64,000 nt of DNA from Stigmatella aurantiaca (GTDB lineage Bacteria > Myxococcota > Myxococcia > Myxococcales > Myxococcaceae). Below the pieces are notes generated by a model. It saw only the letters and a program-made list of their open reading frames with translations. It was not told the origin of the DNA and did no database searches. Below, one piece after another: positions 40,062-48,519 of this stretch. Where the stretch lies: assembly GCF_900109545.1 (NCBI RefSeq), contig NZ_FOAP01000010.1, forward strand, positions 62,001 through 126,000. The letters are read 5' to 3'. The position numbers and the translations under genes were made by a program. Position 1 is the first letter of the stretch; each line of letters starts with the position of its first letter.

Positions 40062-41633
40062 ATGGTGGGTTCACTTCTCAACTCGATGATGCTGGGTCTC
40101 CTGGTCGCTCAGGCGCCAGGCGGCATGACGTTCGATGGGCGCGAGGTCAGCGCCAGGACGACGTCCTCGGTGGGCTTCTTCGCCCAGGGGACGACTCCCT
40201 TCCCCAACCTGTGGGAGCGCGGCACCGGCTCGGCCAGCCTCACGGTCGAGGACCGGGTGTTGGACCCCAGCGCCAGCTACGGTGACAAGGCCCGCGTCGA
40301 GGCCCGCTTCCGGCTGGGCACCTCCGAATATCAAATCGAGCTGACCCAGCCCGGCTTCCCGCCTGCCCAGGTGTCCGGGGCAGCGGCCGCTGGGTCGCTT
40401 CCCCGGCCTGGTCATCCCGTGGGCGGCGGTGTCCTGGTGGATCAGGATGTCTACGGCAACAGTGGGCTTGGCTGGATGGCGACCACCCGGGTGCATGCGG
40501 CCGCGGCCGTCTGGGGCGTGGGGCGTGTGTCGCTCAACGGACGGTTGCTGACGGACTCGGCCATCATCCACGCCGCGGCGCTGTCGCACGGTGCCCAGGC
40601 CGATGACGACACTCACATCACGCTGCCCCAGGCCCGCACGGGTGACGCGGAGCTTCAGGTGCTCGTGTGGAACCTGCCGCTCAACGTCGAGCCCCGGGGC
40701 TTCCTGCAGCTGTCCTTTGATGATGTGCAGATCGACTTCGACGGCACGGTGTTGAAGTCCTTGGCCCAGGTTCCGAATGTCTCCGAGCAGCCCCAGAACC
40801 CGATGAGCCTCGCGTCGTCCCTGGGCGGGGTGAGCCTGGCGACGCCGCTGGCGCCCCCCTCGCGTCCGGGCGATGGGCTCGGCGGCAGCGGCTTCTCCGT
40901 GGAGGGGACCGCGGTGACGGGGCTTCCTGGTGGGCCCATCACCCCGGTCGGCCCGGGGGTGCTTGGCGGCCCGGCGTCCCCGGATCCCTCCGTCATTCCC
41001 GGCTTCAGTGTGGGGACGGAGGGCGTCGCGGTGGGCTCGGCGGACTCGCTGACCGCCATTGCTCCCGCGCCGGTGGTGCGGGGGGGCGCGGTGACGCCGG
41101 ACACCATCAGTGGCTCATTCCCCACCCGGGGTGCGCCGACGCCGCCCGCGAACATCTCGGGGGTGATGCCGGGCACGCCCGCGCCGGGCTCGCAGCTCGC
41201 GCTGGAGAGCCAGGGCCTCGTGGGCGCGCCCCCTCCGGGAGGCCCGGCGGAGGCAGGGGTGGCGATGCCGCGCTCCGCGGGGGCCACCGCCTCCACGCAG
41301 GGCTCCTTCACCGTGGTGCCCATCTCTCCGCCCAACTTCACCACCTTCTCGGGCACGCCGCAGATCAGCCCGGGCCTCATCGCGACGCCGCCACCCATGG
41401 GAACGGATGTGACGATTCCCACGCCGCCGCTCCTGGGCTCGCCGGCCCCGCTCACCGCCGCGAACGCGCCGCCGCTCCTGGGCACGCCCGCGCCGCTCAA
41501 TGCCGCGCCCGCGCCCGGCCTGGTGGGCACGCCCTCGCCGGCCAATGCCTTCCCCCTGGCCCCGAGCGTGGGGGCCCCGGCCCCGGGCTTCATCGCGCCG
41601 GCGGGGGGCACCGGGGTGCCGCCCTCCATCTAA
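40062..41633 (+). CDS. Exported Pro/Gly/Ala-rich repeat protein of unknown function
   Basis: The 523-residue product has an N-terminal signal-like helix (MVGSLLNSMMLGLLVAQA). Residues about 20-240 are a folded beta-rich region (VSARTTSSVGFFAQGTTPFP, GDAELQVLVWNLPLNVEPRG). The remainder is low-complexity Pro/Gly/Ala/Thr sequence. At the C-terminus four degenerate 15-residue tandem repeats (residues 455-514) start PPLLGSPAPL, PPLLGTPAPL, PGLVGTPSPA and APSVGAPAPG. AAGGAGG six bases before ATG 40062 decides the start. A surface or matrix protein is plausible, but I do not recognise the family. Confidence 0.8.
   Translation: MVGSLLNSMMLGLLVAQAPGGMTFDGREVSARTTSSVGFFAQGTTPFPNLWERGTGSASLTVEDRVLDPSASYGDKARVEARFRLGTSEYQIELTQPGFPPAQVSGAAAAGSLPRPGHPVGGGVLVDQDVYGNSGLGWMATTRVHAAAAVWGVGRVSLNGRLLTDSAIIHAAALSHGAQADDDTHITLPQARTGDAELQVLVWNLPLNVEPRGFLQLSFDDVQIDFDGTVLKSLAQVPNVSEQPQNPMSLASSLGGVSLATPLAPPSRPGDGLGGSGFSVEGTAVTGLPGGPITPVGPGVLGGPASPDPSVIPGFSVGTEGVAVGSADSLTAIAPAPVVRGGAVTPDTISGSFPTRGAPTPPANISGVMPGTPAPGSQLALESQGLVGAPPPGGPAEAGVAMPRSAGATASTQGSFTVVPISPPNFTTFSGTPQISPGLIATPPPMGTDVTIPTPPLLGSPAPLTAANAPPLLGTPAPLNAAPAPGLVGTPSPANAFPLAPSVGAPAPGFIAPAGGTGVPPSI
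41424..41603 (+). repeat. Four 45-base tandem repeats inside the Pro-rich gene
   Basis: Units begin at 41424, 41469, 41514 and 41559 and encode 15 residues each with a common P-L/V-G-x-P-x-P core. The first two are the most alike; the third and fourth have drifted. Confidence 0.7.
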
Positions 41634-41643
41634 AGGAGGGGGA

Positions 41644-41675
41644 GTGGCCGGGGTGAAAAATTGACCCCCGGCCAC
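41644..41675 (+). terminator. Putative GC-rich terminator hairpin without T run
   Basis: GTGGCCGGGG and CCCCGGCCAC form a perfect ten-pair stem with a 12-base A/T-rich loop, 10 bases after the stop of the Pro-rich gene. No T run follows, so termination would need Rho or be partial. Confidence 0.5.
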
Positions 41676-41695
41676 AGGGCTGTAGCGTCCTGTGC

Positions 41696-42073
41696 ATGCC
41701 GACGTTCGCTGCAGCCCTCTCCCGTCCCTCCACCCCGCGGAGCGATCCGCTGCGTGAGGCCGTGGAGAGCCTGTCCGCGGCGCTCCCGGCCCGTGCGGAC
41801 GCGGCGGTGCTCGTGGAGCTTCTGGAGGATGATCTCCGGGAGGGGCTCGACGCGCTGGGGGACGTGGAGGCGCACTTCTCCGAAGTCATCGAGGCACTGG
41901 GGGCGGAGCAGCCCTCGCCCATCGCGCTGCTCTCGGTGGCCGACGAGCAGCGGGTGCTTCAGCGGCTCGACACCCTGATGGACGTGGTGACGCAGGTGCG
42001 CCGCCGGCTCGCGAAGGCGTCGGGGCTGCTCAGAGCGAGCCCAAGAACTTCACCAACGCCTTTCGGTCGCTGA
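41696..42073 (+). CDS. Small helical protein of unknown function
   Basis: The 125-residue predicted protein is soluble and rich in Leu, Ala, Glu and Asp with heptad-like spacing (AAVLVELLEDDLREGLDALG, VLQRLDTLMDVVTQVRRRL). I do not recognise a family. Its last 15 codons overlap the end of the convergent di-heme gene by 44 bases, and the final residues (SPRTSPTPFGR) look non-conserved, so the true C-terminus may be recent. The ATG at 41696 has no strong ribosome site. It is probably real because of its amphipathic helix pattern and position in an otherwise uncoded gap. Confidence 0.55.
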   Translation: MPTFAAALSRPSTPRSDPLREAVESLSAALPARADAAVLVELLEDDLREGLDALGDVEAHFSEVIEALGAEQPSPIALLSVADEQRVLQRLDTLMDVVTQVRRRLAKASGLLRASPRTSPTPFGR

Positions 42074-43352
42074 CCGGCAGCTTCCGGAACTGCTCCCGGG
42101 AGCGCTCCGCTTCGCCGCCGTGCCAGAGGATGGCCTCCTCCAGCGTGCGGGCCCGGCCATCGTGGAGGTAGCCCGAGTAGGGCAGCACCGTCTGGGTGAG
42201 CCCCAGGCCCCACAGCGGCGCGGTGCGCCACTCCTGCCCGGTGGCGATTCCATCCGGACGGCCATCCGCGAGCCCTGCTCCCAGGTCGTGCAGGAGCAGG
42301 TCCGTGTACGGGTGGATGCGCTGGTGGCGGAGGTCCGCGAGCACATCGGGGCCGGTGTGCAGCGTCTCCCGGTGGCACCGCTCGCAGCCCAGGGCCTGGA
42401 ACTGGTCCTCGCCCCGCTGGGTCTCCGCGTCGTCGAGCAGATCCCTCGCCGGCACCGCGAGCGTGCGCGCGTAGAAGGCCGCGGCCTCCAGCGTGTGGAG
42501 GGGAAGCTCGTGGGTGCCGTCCGCCTCGGGGAACAGGGGCGTCGTCACGCCCATGTCGTTCAGGTAGGCCTCGGCCGACTGCTGGAGCAGGGTGGGGCTG
42601 TTGGCCTTCAGCCCGAACCGCCCGGGCACCAGCGCCTGGCGCTGCACGTCCCAGACTTCATTGAGGCGGCCGGAGATGCCATCCCGGTTCTTGTCGGTGG
42701 GGTCCGCCAGGGCCTGGAGCGTGGAGACCTCCACGGCCTCGAGCAGCCCCAGCCCGAACACGGGGGGCGGCAGGCGCAGCGAGGTGAGCATGCCCGCGGG
42801 CAGCGCCGAGCCATCGCTGGGGGTGATGTGGAGGCGCGGCGCGCGGAGCGAGTAGCGGGTGCCATCCGCGTACGCGCCCTCGGTCTCCACCCACTCCAGG
42901 CGAACGGAGGCCTCCGGCGTCAGCCCGTAGTTGGCCTGGTCGGAAATCTGGGTGCCCAGGCCCGGGACGGGCACGGGGCCATGGGGGTGGGTGGGAACGC
43001 CCTCGGGCATGCTGACGCGCACGAGCAACTGGGTGCGCTGGGGGCCAGGCCCCATCACCGGCATGCCGCGCCCGTTGCGCAGGTGGCAGGCGTTGCAGGA
43101 GTTGTTGTTGAAGAGGGGGCCGAGCCCGGGGTTCACCGGGGCGGGGCCGGGGACGAAGAGGGCCGCGAAGGCCGCATCCCCGGCGCGGTGCAGCGCCAGC
43201 CCTTCCTCGGTGAGGTGGGGCGCCGGCTGCGCGAACGCCAGCGAGGTGCGGTTGTCGATGGTGGTGGCGCCACCGGCCCGCGGGGGCTCCGTTTCCCCAC
43301 AGCCGGCCAGCAGCGCCGTCACCGTGGAGAGCAGGAGCGCCCGGGACACCAC
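42030..43352 (-). CDS. Di-heme c-type cytochrome / DHOR-family lipoprotein
   Basis: The product, about 440 residues, carries a lipoprotein signal (ALLLSTVTALLAGC). Two haem-binding CxxCH motifs are present: CNACH at 86-90 in FNNNSCNACHLRNGRGMP, and CERCH in LGCERCHRETLHTGPD. It matches the di-haem oxidoreductase family (DUF1111, putative peroxidase/thiol oxidoreductase) in motif order, including FGLGLLEAV and WRTAPLWGLG. Such proteins commonly sit beside imelysin genes. The gene follows the imelysin gene by one base (TAG-C-GTG) with GTG starts at 43352 or 43349. A periplasmic redox role in iron handling is inferred. Confidence 0.88.
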   Translation of the reverse strand: MVSRALLLSTVTALLAGCGETEPPRAGGATTIDNRTSLAFAQPAPHLTEEGLALHRAGDAAFAALFVPGPAPVNPGLGPLFNNNSCNACHLRNGRGMPVMGPGPQRTQLLVRVSMPEGVPTHPHGPVPVPGLGTQISDQANYGLTPEASVRLEWVETEGAYADGTRYSLRAPRLHITPSDGSALPAGMLTSLRLPPPVFGLGLLEAVEVSTLQALADPTDKNRDGISGRLNEVWDVQRQALVPGRFGLKANSPTLLQQSAEAYLNDMGVTTPLFPEADGTHELPLHTLEAAAFYARTLAVPARDLLDDAETQRGEDQFQALGCERCHRETLHTGPDVLADLRHQRIHPYTDLLLHDLGAGLADGRPDGIATGQEWRTAPLWGLGLTQTVLPYSGYLHDGRARTLEEAILWHGGEAERSREQFRKLPVSDRKALVKFLGSL

Positions 43353-43353
43353 G

Positions 43354-44454
43354 CTACCGGTTGATGAGCTGGGTGACGTCCGTCTGGAAGGTGTCCTGCG
43401 CCTTGCGGATGGCCTCCTGGGCGGCTTCGATTTCGTCCGCGGCGTTCGGATCCCGGATGGACTCACGGAAGGGCTCGGGGACACGGGCAAGGGCGGCAAT
43501 GGCATCGGTCAGCTCCTGGCGGATCCGGGTATCCAGCTGCGGATTCGCGTCCTTCACGAAGTCAGCGAGAGAGGGGCCCTTGGCCGTGGCCCCGGGCAGG
43601 TGGCCCAGGTAAGCGTTCTCGACACTGCGGATGTTGTTGGTGAAGTCGGACAGCGAGTTGTAGGCGAACTGGCTCTCGACGAGCTCCGGGTCCTTCGCAT
43701 CATAAGGGTCGGCGATCTTCCCGTTGGCCACCTCGTCCAGGATGTTGACGATACCACCCACCATCTCCTGGGCCGCGTTCTGCACGGAGGGGTAGAACGT
43801 GTTGCCCTCCTCTCCGGCCCCGGCGAAGGCGTCGCGGTACGGAGGGCGTCCGTCCACGGACTGGGTCCAGGCGTTCGCCAGCGCGGCGCCAATGTCCCGG
43901 AGCTGCGTGGAGATGGCCTTCAGGTAGTCGAACTCCCGCTGGGTGAAGTCCTGCACCGTCTTCTCGGCGCCCGTGCTGGGGTCCCGCGCGAAGAGCAGGT
44001 ACTCCACGGTGTGGAAGCCCTTGAGCGTGTCCTCCAGGTTGCCCACGTACTCCGGGGTGAAGTCCCTGTTGCTGGCCAACACCGCGTCCAGGTCCGAGCG
44101 GTTCACCGGCCAGCTGTCCAGCGCCGGATCGTACCCGAACGAGTCCACCGGGCCGAAGAGGAAGCCCTCGCTCTGCTCCCACGGTACCCGGGCGTCGAAC
44201 CAGGCCTTCCGGGCGGCCGCGAGGCGCTCGGCGGTGGGCCCCGCGGCGAGCGCGGTGGCCGCCGTGTTCAGGGCCTCCAGCCGCGCGGCGAGCTGCTGGT
44301 AGGTGGGGACCACCACGTCATCGGCGAAGTGGACGATGATCTCCTTGTCGAAGGAGTCCGTGGACGGAGTGGAGTCACCGTCGTCCCCACACGACAGGAG
44401 CGCGAGCGCGCCAGTGAGGGCCAGGGGACGGAGCCAGGAGCGGGAGAAGAGCAT
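43354..44454 (-). CDS. Imelysin-family lipoprotein
   Basis: The 366-residue protein has a lipoprotein signal (LRPLALTGALALLSC) and an imelysin/EfeO-M75-type helical domain. The GxHxxE motif is in LKGFHTVEYLLFAR, and other family pieces are AARKAWFDARVPWEQSEGF and FGPVDSFGYDPALDSWP. Imelysin proteins act in iron uptake in the periplasm; the older peptidase label is doubtful. ATG 44454 starts the signal peptide cleanly, with AAGGA upstream; a GTG at 44472 is the alternative. It lies between the porin and the di-haem gene in one operon behind a Fur-like site. Confidence 0.92.
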   Translation of the reverse strand: MLFSRSWLRPLALTGALALLSCGDDGDSTPSTDSFDKEIIVHFADDVVVPTYQQLAARLEALNTAATALAAGPTAERLAAARKAWFDARVPWEQSEGFLFGPVDSFGYDPALDSWPVNRSDLDAVLASNRDFTPEYVGNLEDTLKGFHTVEYLLFARDPSTGAEKTVQDFTQREFDYLKAISTQLRDIGAALANAWTQSVDGRPPYRDAFAGAGEEGNTFYPSVQNAAQEMVGGIVNILDEVANGKIADPYDAKDPELVESQFAYNSLSDFTNNIRSVENAYLGHLPGATAKGPSLADFVKDANPQLDTRIRQELTDAIAALARVPEPFRESIRDPNAADEIEAAQEAIRKAQDTFQTDVTQLINR

Positions 44455-44475
44455 GTGCGGGGGTTCCTTCACGGG

Positions 44476-45807
44476 TCAGTAGGAGAAGCCGGTGGACAGG
44501 CGCAGGGTGTTCTCGGGGCGGAAGCGTGAGGAGTCCCCCAGGCGGCGGTGCCCGAAGTCGAACTTGGCGAAGAAGAGATCCGCCAGCGTGTAGGCCACGC
44601 CCGCGGTGTAGATGGAGCGGGCGAAGCGGGGGTTGTCGAACAGGTCCGCGCGCGGCTTGAACTGCGAGTCCACGTAGTCGAAGCGCACGAAGGGCTCCAC
44701 CACGTGGTCTCTTCCGAGCCCGAACACCGGGGCCACGTCGCGGCCCAGCTCGGCCCAGGTGGCCAGGGCATGCTCTGCCACGGGGGTGCGCGTCACGTTC
44801 AGGAAGTTGGACAGGCGCGAGTTGCGCGCGGAGATGTCATCCGCGTTCTGGAGGTTGCCCCAGAGCACCAGCGCCTTGGCGCGCCAGGGGCCCTTCTCCA
44901 CGGACAGGTGCGCATCGAGGATGAGCAGGCCCCCGGGCACATAGCCGCACGGGGCCACCTGGCGGCCGTCGCCGGACGCCTCGCACGATTTGACGAGGTC
45001 CGGCTTGGGCCGGTTGCGCGTGGTGCCGCCGTAGTAGCCCGAGGCGCCGAAGACGATGCCCTCGAAGCGGTCCACATCCGCGCGCAGCACCAGCGCCATG
45101 TCCCGGGCCCGCACCATCTCGAAGCGCAGCTGGTGCCCCTCGGCCACCCAGCGCTGGGAGTTGAAAGCCGTGGAGTCCAGGCCGTTGACCGCCTGCGCGG
45201 TGAGCTTCACGGGGCCTAGGTTCGCCCGGGCCTGCAGCCCCATCTCGTGCCAGGTGTTGGGCAGGATGAGCGTCTCGGACTCCGAGCGCACCGTGGCCAG
45301 GTAGTCGGTGGGGCGGGAGTACGCGCTCAGCGTGCCCACCGCCACGTAGAAGCGCCCGATGGCCATGGAGAAGCGCGGGCCGAACTTCTTCTTGAGGACG
45401 AGCTCCTCGACCACCACTTCGCCGCCCTTCTCCACCTCCATCTCGAACTCGCCGAACTCCTCGTACTCGAGCTCCATCGAGGCGCCCGTGCCGCCGTGCT
45501 CGAACTCCACTTCGATTTCGGCTTCGAGGCCGTACTCGGGCAGCTCCGCCTCCAGCTCCAGCGCCAGGCGGGTGGTGTCGAACGTCATCCGCGAGTCGCG
45601 CTGCGAGCCCCCCAGGCGGTTCTGGTTCTCACCGTAGTTGTGGTAGGTGAACTGCAAATCCCCATAGCCCGACATCTTGAATTCCAGGCGGGGCCGCTTC
45701 GGCGCCGCCTCATCCTCCGTGCGCGTCTCGGTGCTGGCGGGAGGGGGCGGATCCGCCAGAACGGGGGCGGCGGACAACAGCACGGCAAGCAAAAGAGCAG
45801 GGCGCAT
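44476..45807 (-). CDS. Outer-membrane porin with glutamate-rich segment
   Basis: The 443-residue protein has a signal peptide (MRPALLLAVLLSAAPVLA) and alternating beta-strand sequence ending in aromatic residues (LSTGFSY), as expected for a barrel. After MSGYGDLQFTYHNYGE the segment 84-135 contains 20 Glu in 52 residues, many at every second position (for example 95-103 and 120-126), so they would face one side of the strands. Two Cys lie in KSCEASGDGRQVAPCGY. It resembles phosphate-selective-type or general porins without exact identity. First gene of the iron-type operon; a promoter with overlapping Fur-like dyad lies 33-62 bases upstream. Confidence 0.85.
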   Translation of the reverse strand: MRPALLLAVLLSAAPVLADPPPPASTETRTEDEAAPKRPRLEFKMSGYGDLQFTYHNYGENQNRLGGSQRDSRMTFDTTRLALELEAELPEYGLEAEIEVEFEHGGTGASMELEYEEFGEFEMEVEKGGEVVVEELVLKKKFGPRFSMAIGRFYVAVGTLSAYSRPTDYLATVRSESETLILPNTWHEMGLQARANLGPVKLTAQAVNGLDSTAFNSQRWVAEGHQLRFEMVRARDMALVLRADVDRFEGIVFGASGYYGGTTRNRPKPDLVKSCEASGDGRQVAPCGYVPGGLLILDAHLSVEKGPWRAKALVLWGNLQNADDISARNSRLSNFLNVTRTPVAEHALATWAELGRDVAPVFGLGRDHVVEPFVRFDYVDSQFKPRADLFDNPRFARSIYTAGVAYTLADLFFAKFDFGHRRLGDSSRFRPENTLRLSTGFSY

Positions 45808-45839
45808 CGGGCGGCGCGCACCCTAGCCGTGTGAAAACG

Positions 45840-45869
45840 ATTATGCAAATCAGACTCATTTTGAGCCAA
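45840..45869 (-). promoter_or_regulatory. Promoter for the porin-imelysin-di-haem operon
   Basis: Read on the minus strand, TTGGCT (45869-45864) and CATAAT (45845-45840, five of six to the -10 consensus) are 18 bases apart. The Fur-like dyad covers the spacer and the upstream end of the -10, as expected for repression by blocking RNA polymerase. Confidence 0.6.
45843..45865. promoter_or_regulatory. Fur-box-like operator
   Basis: ATGCAAATCAGACTCATTTT with following GAG is a dyad centred at 45854; six of nine positions in each half match across the centre. It resembles known GCAAATGAGA-CTCATTTGC ferric uptake regulator sites. Its position over the promoter of an imelysin operon supports iron control; no footprint is available here. 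Confidence 0.6.
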
Positions 45870-45921
45870 AACCATCCACCGGGGCCGGGGCCAGTGGGGG
45901 CGGCTCAGCGGGGGCGGGCGC

Positions 45922-46809
45922 TCACCACTTGAGTTCTTCCTTGCCCGTCTGGGCGCGCTGCTTCTTGTCGCCGGGGCGCGAGTACGCGGTGAGGGTGGCG
46001 CGCACGGCGCCCACGTCCACGGTGCCCACGGCGACGAGCGGCAGGCGGCGCGCGTCATCGGAAATCCACACGTGCACCTCGCGCTGAATCGAGGGCCGGT
46101 CCAGGCGCACCGCGGTGCCCTTGAGGTACCAGGCCTCGAACTCGCCGATGGGCAGGGAGACGTGCTCGCGCTTTTCCACCACGCCCGTCATGCGCCACAG
46201 CTTGCGGATGCCGTACACGTCGAAGCACAGGGGCAGGCCCTCCTTCATGGGTAGCTGGCGCATCAGGTAGATGGCGCCAGCCACATCCAGCCCGTCCTTG
46301 TCATAGGTGTAGAGGGATCGCCCGGAGCGCCCGCCCAGGGTGTAGTCCACCTTGACGGAGCGGTCCTTGGCGCCGAAGGCCACGTCCACCTTGCGCTGCA
46401 CGTCGTTCTCGGTGGCGTTCTCCACGTAGCGCGAGGGCCGCAGCGTGCGCGGGTGCAGGTAGCTCACCGCGGAGCCCTTCACGCGCCGCACCTTGGAGAA
46501 GAAGGCGTTGCTCTGCACGTCGATCTGCACGGGCAGCACGCCCTTGTCGGGGCGGTGGGTGCGCATCGACATCTTCCCCGCCTGGGCGCCCATGGCATCG
46601 AGATCAAACTCCAGGTCCTCGCCGGGCATGAAGGCCAGGGGGCTGGTCAGCGTGGGCAGGGCGGTGGGGCAGAGGGCCACCTTGGAAGCGGCGGGGGCGG
46701 CCTGCGCGGCTTCGGGCTCCTTGTCCTCGGACTGCGCGGCCCCTTGGGCGTAGGTGGTGGTGGCGAGCAGGACGAGACTGGCCGCGAGGGCTGAGCGCAT
46801 GGAGGTCAT
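45922..46809 (-). CDS. Exported DUF3108-family protein (second of two)
   Basis: The 295-residue protein has a signal peptide (LAASLVLLATTTYAQG) and an Ala/Glu linker. The DUF3108 domain follows, with SPLAFMPGEDLEFDLDAMGAQAG, VQIDVQSNAFFSKVRRV, YDKDGLDVAGAIYLMRQLPM and REVHVWISDDARRLPLVAVG. DUF3108 proteins are beta-rich envelope proteins without known biochemical role. It is the third gene of an operon that begins with another DUF3108 gene, separated from the DUF4091 gene by 27 bases. ATG 46809 or 46800 may be used; GAAAGA precedes the first. Confidence 0.85.
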   Translation of the reverse strand: MTSMRSALAASLVLLATTTYAQGAAQSEDKEPEAAQAAPAASKVALCPTALPTLTSPLAFMPGEDLEFDLDAMGAQAGKMSMRTHRPDKGVLPVQIDVQSNAFFSKVRRVKGSAVSYLHPRTLRPSRYVENATENDVQRKVDVAFGAKDRSVKVDYTLGGRSGRSLYTYDKDGLDVAGAIYLMRQLPMKEGLPLCFDVYGIRKLWRMTGVVEKREHVSLPIGEFEAWYLKGTAVRLDRPSIQREVHVWISDDARRLPLVAVGTVDVGAVRATLTAYSRPGDKKQRAQTGKEELKW

Positions 46810-46836
46810 TCTTTCAGGAGCGGCGGGGAAACGGAC

Positions 46837-48501
46837 TCAACGAGGGACGCCCGGGCGCTTCGCATATTCGGAGTTTTCCCAGCGGGCGCGAAGCCGGGAA
46901 GTCAGGGCCTGGCGGACCGTGTCCCATTCGGCGGGAGACGGCTCGATTTCATAGCCCGAGCGGGTGAGCCGCCGCGCCAGGGCCTTGGCGCTCTCCGCAT
47001 CCCCGAGCTTCGCCAGCAGGTGGAGGTACTCGTAGTCCTCCAGCCCGTCGCGCAGGTGCTTGAGCCGCAGGGACACCACGGGCTGGTGCGTGGAGGTGCC
47101 CAGGCGCTGGGGGGTGCCCGGGTAGAAGAGGGTGCCGTCGCCGTTGCCGCCGAACTCGAAGAGGTTCTTCCACGGGTCCTGCGTGTTGTAGGCGAAGACG
47201 GTGTCGAAATAGAGCTCGCCATCCACGCCGGTGAGGAACGCCAGCGGCCCCATGGCCCGGTTGAGGGGGGCGGGGTGGTCCACCATGTAGGAGGCCCAGC
47301 CGGTATAGGCCCGCTCGGTGGCGGCCTCGGTCATGGGCCCACCGTTGCAGCCGTGGGAGTTGCAGCTCTGATACCACCAGACCTTGGTGTCCGCGGGCAG
47401 GCGCGCGCGCAGCTTGGAGATCGGCAGGATGTTGCGGCACGTCTGGGGCCCTGGCCGGGGGAAGAAGCAGTTGAGGGTGGGGGTGAGGATGTCCGCCGTT
47501 CCCTTCAGGGCCTCGTCCAGCGGTGAGGTGACGAGCACGGGAATCTTGCCGGCCGCGCGCACCCGCTTCGACTGCGTGTGCACCAGGGGCACGTCCTCCG
47601 GCTTCGGCTCGTCCTTGGCGTAGAAGAAGAGCTGGGCGTCCCAGCCCTTGCTCTTGAAGTGCTCGGCGAAGGCCCGGTAGTACGCGACCTTCTCTTCCTC
47701 GGTGCTCGCCTTGCGGCTGTCCCGCACGTCCGCGGTGGTGAAGCGGGCGCCGGAGGGCAGCAGGCTCCCGTCGAGGAAGGGGGCCATCTCCGCGTCATAG
47801 GCCTGGAAGTCCACCACCGCGCGGCCCTTCTCGAAGCGCACCGGCGGCGCATCCATGCCCAGGCCATGCGCGCTCACCCGGTGCTCCAGCAGGGTGCGCG
47901 CGTAGTCGCGCAGCAGCTTCTGCGCCTCCGGGGACTCCGGCGCCACGCCATGTCCCTTGGCGATGCTGTAGAGCGAGATGCCAAAGCTCGTGGGCAGCGA
48001 GGCCGTGGCGGGCAACACGAAGGGCTGCACCTCCACCGTGAAGGGCACTGCCGCCATCGCCTTCGCGTCCGCCTTCACGCGCAGCTCGCCACGGTACTTG
48101 CCGGGCGCCTGCGCCTCGGGGGCGCACACCTCCACGTAGAGGACGGTGGGCAGGGACGGCTCTCCCGGCGTCTCCACGGGAACGAGCGCGTCCGGCCAGG
48201 GGCCCGTGCGGCCCTGGCTGTTGGACGGCGTCTTCACGTCCAGGTAGGCCTCGCGCCAGACCGAGGCCGTCAGGGACTGGCCCTCGGCCCGGAGCGTCAG
48301 CGGCTGGGCCGTGACGCGCTCGATGGCGCCCGGGAGCACCACCTGGGTGGCCTCGCACTCTCCCCGGGCCACGCTCAGCTTGGCCTCGGCGCGGCCTTCC
48401 ACCGCGGCGCCGGGCCGGACCTTGATCAGCGGAGAAACGACCTTCGGCTCCGGCGATGCGGCCAGCACCGCCGTGAGCACCCACGCCCATCCTGCTCCCA
48501 T
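46837..48501 (-). CDS. Exported DUF4091 glycoside-hydrolase-like protein
   Basis: The 554-residue product has a short signal peptide (GAGWAWVLTAVLAAS). An N-terminal beta-sandwich (about 20-160) precedes a TIM-barrel-like region (FGISLYSIAKGHG, AFAEHFKSKGWDAQLFFYAKDEP) with candidate catalytic acids D and E in the KDEP motif. It ends in the DUF4091 signature zone (WGLEDYEYL-like: RLKHLRDGLEDYEYLHLLA). DUF4091 occurs at the end of putative glycoside hydrolases. The substrate is unknown. It lies between two DUF3108 genes in one transcript; its start has GGTGGAGAG directly before the ATG. Confidence 0.85.
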   Translation of the reverse strand: MGAGWAWVLTAVLAASPEPKVVSPLIKVRPGAAVEGRAEAKLSVARGECEATQVVLPGAIERVTAQPLTLRAEGQSLTASVWREAYLDVKTPSNSQGRTGPWPDALVPVETPGEPSLPTVLYVEVCAPEAQAPGKYRGELRVKADAKAMAAVPFTVEVQPFVLPATASLPTSFGISLYSIAKGHGVAPESPEAQKLLRDYARTLLEHRVSAHGLGMDAPPVRFEKGRAVVDFQAYDAEMAPFLDGSLLPSGARFTTADVRDSRKASTEEEKVAYYRAFAEHFKSKGWDAQLFFYAKDEPKPEDVPLVHTQSKRVRAAGKIPVLVTSPLDEALKGTADILTPTLNCFFPRPGPQTCRNILPISKLRARLPADTKVWWYQSCNSHGCNGGPMTEAATERAYTGWASYMVDHPAPLNRAMGPLAFLTGVDGELYFDTVFAYNTQDPWKNLFEFGGNGDGTLFYPGTPQRLGTSTHQPVVSLRLKHLRDGLEDYEYLHLLAKLGDAESAKALARRLTRSGYEIEPSPAEWDTVRQALTSRLRARWENSEYAKRPGVPR

Positions 48502-48519
48502 CTCTCCACCTTTCGCGGC

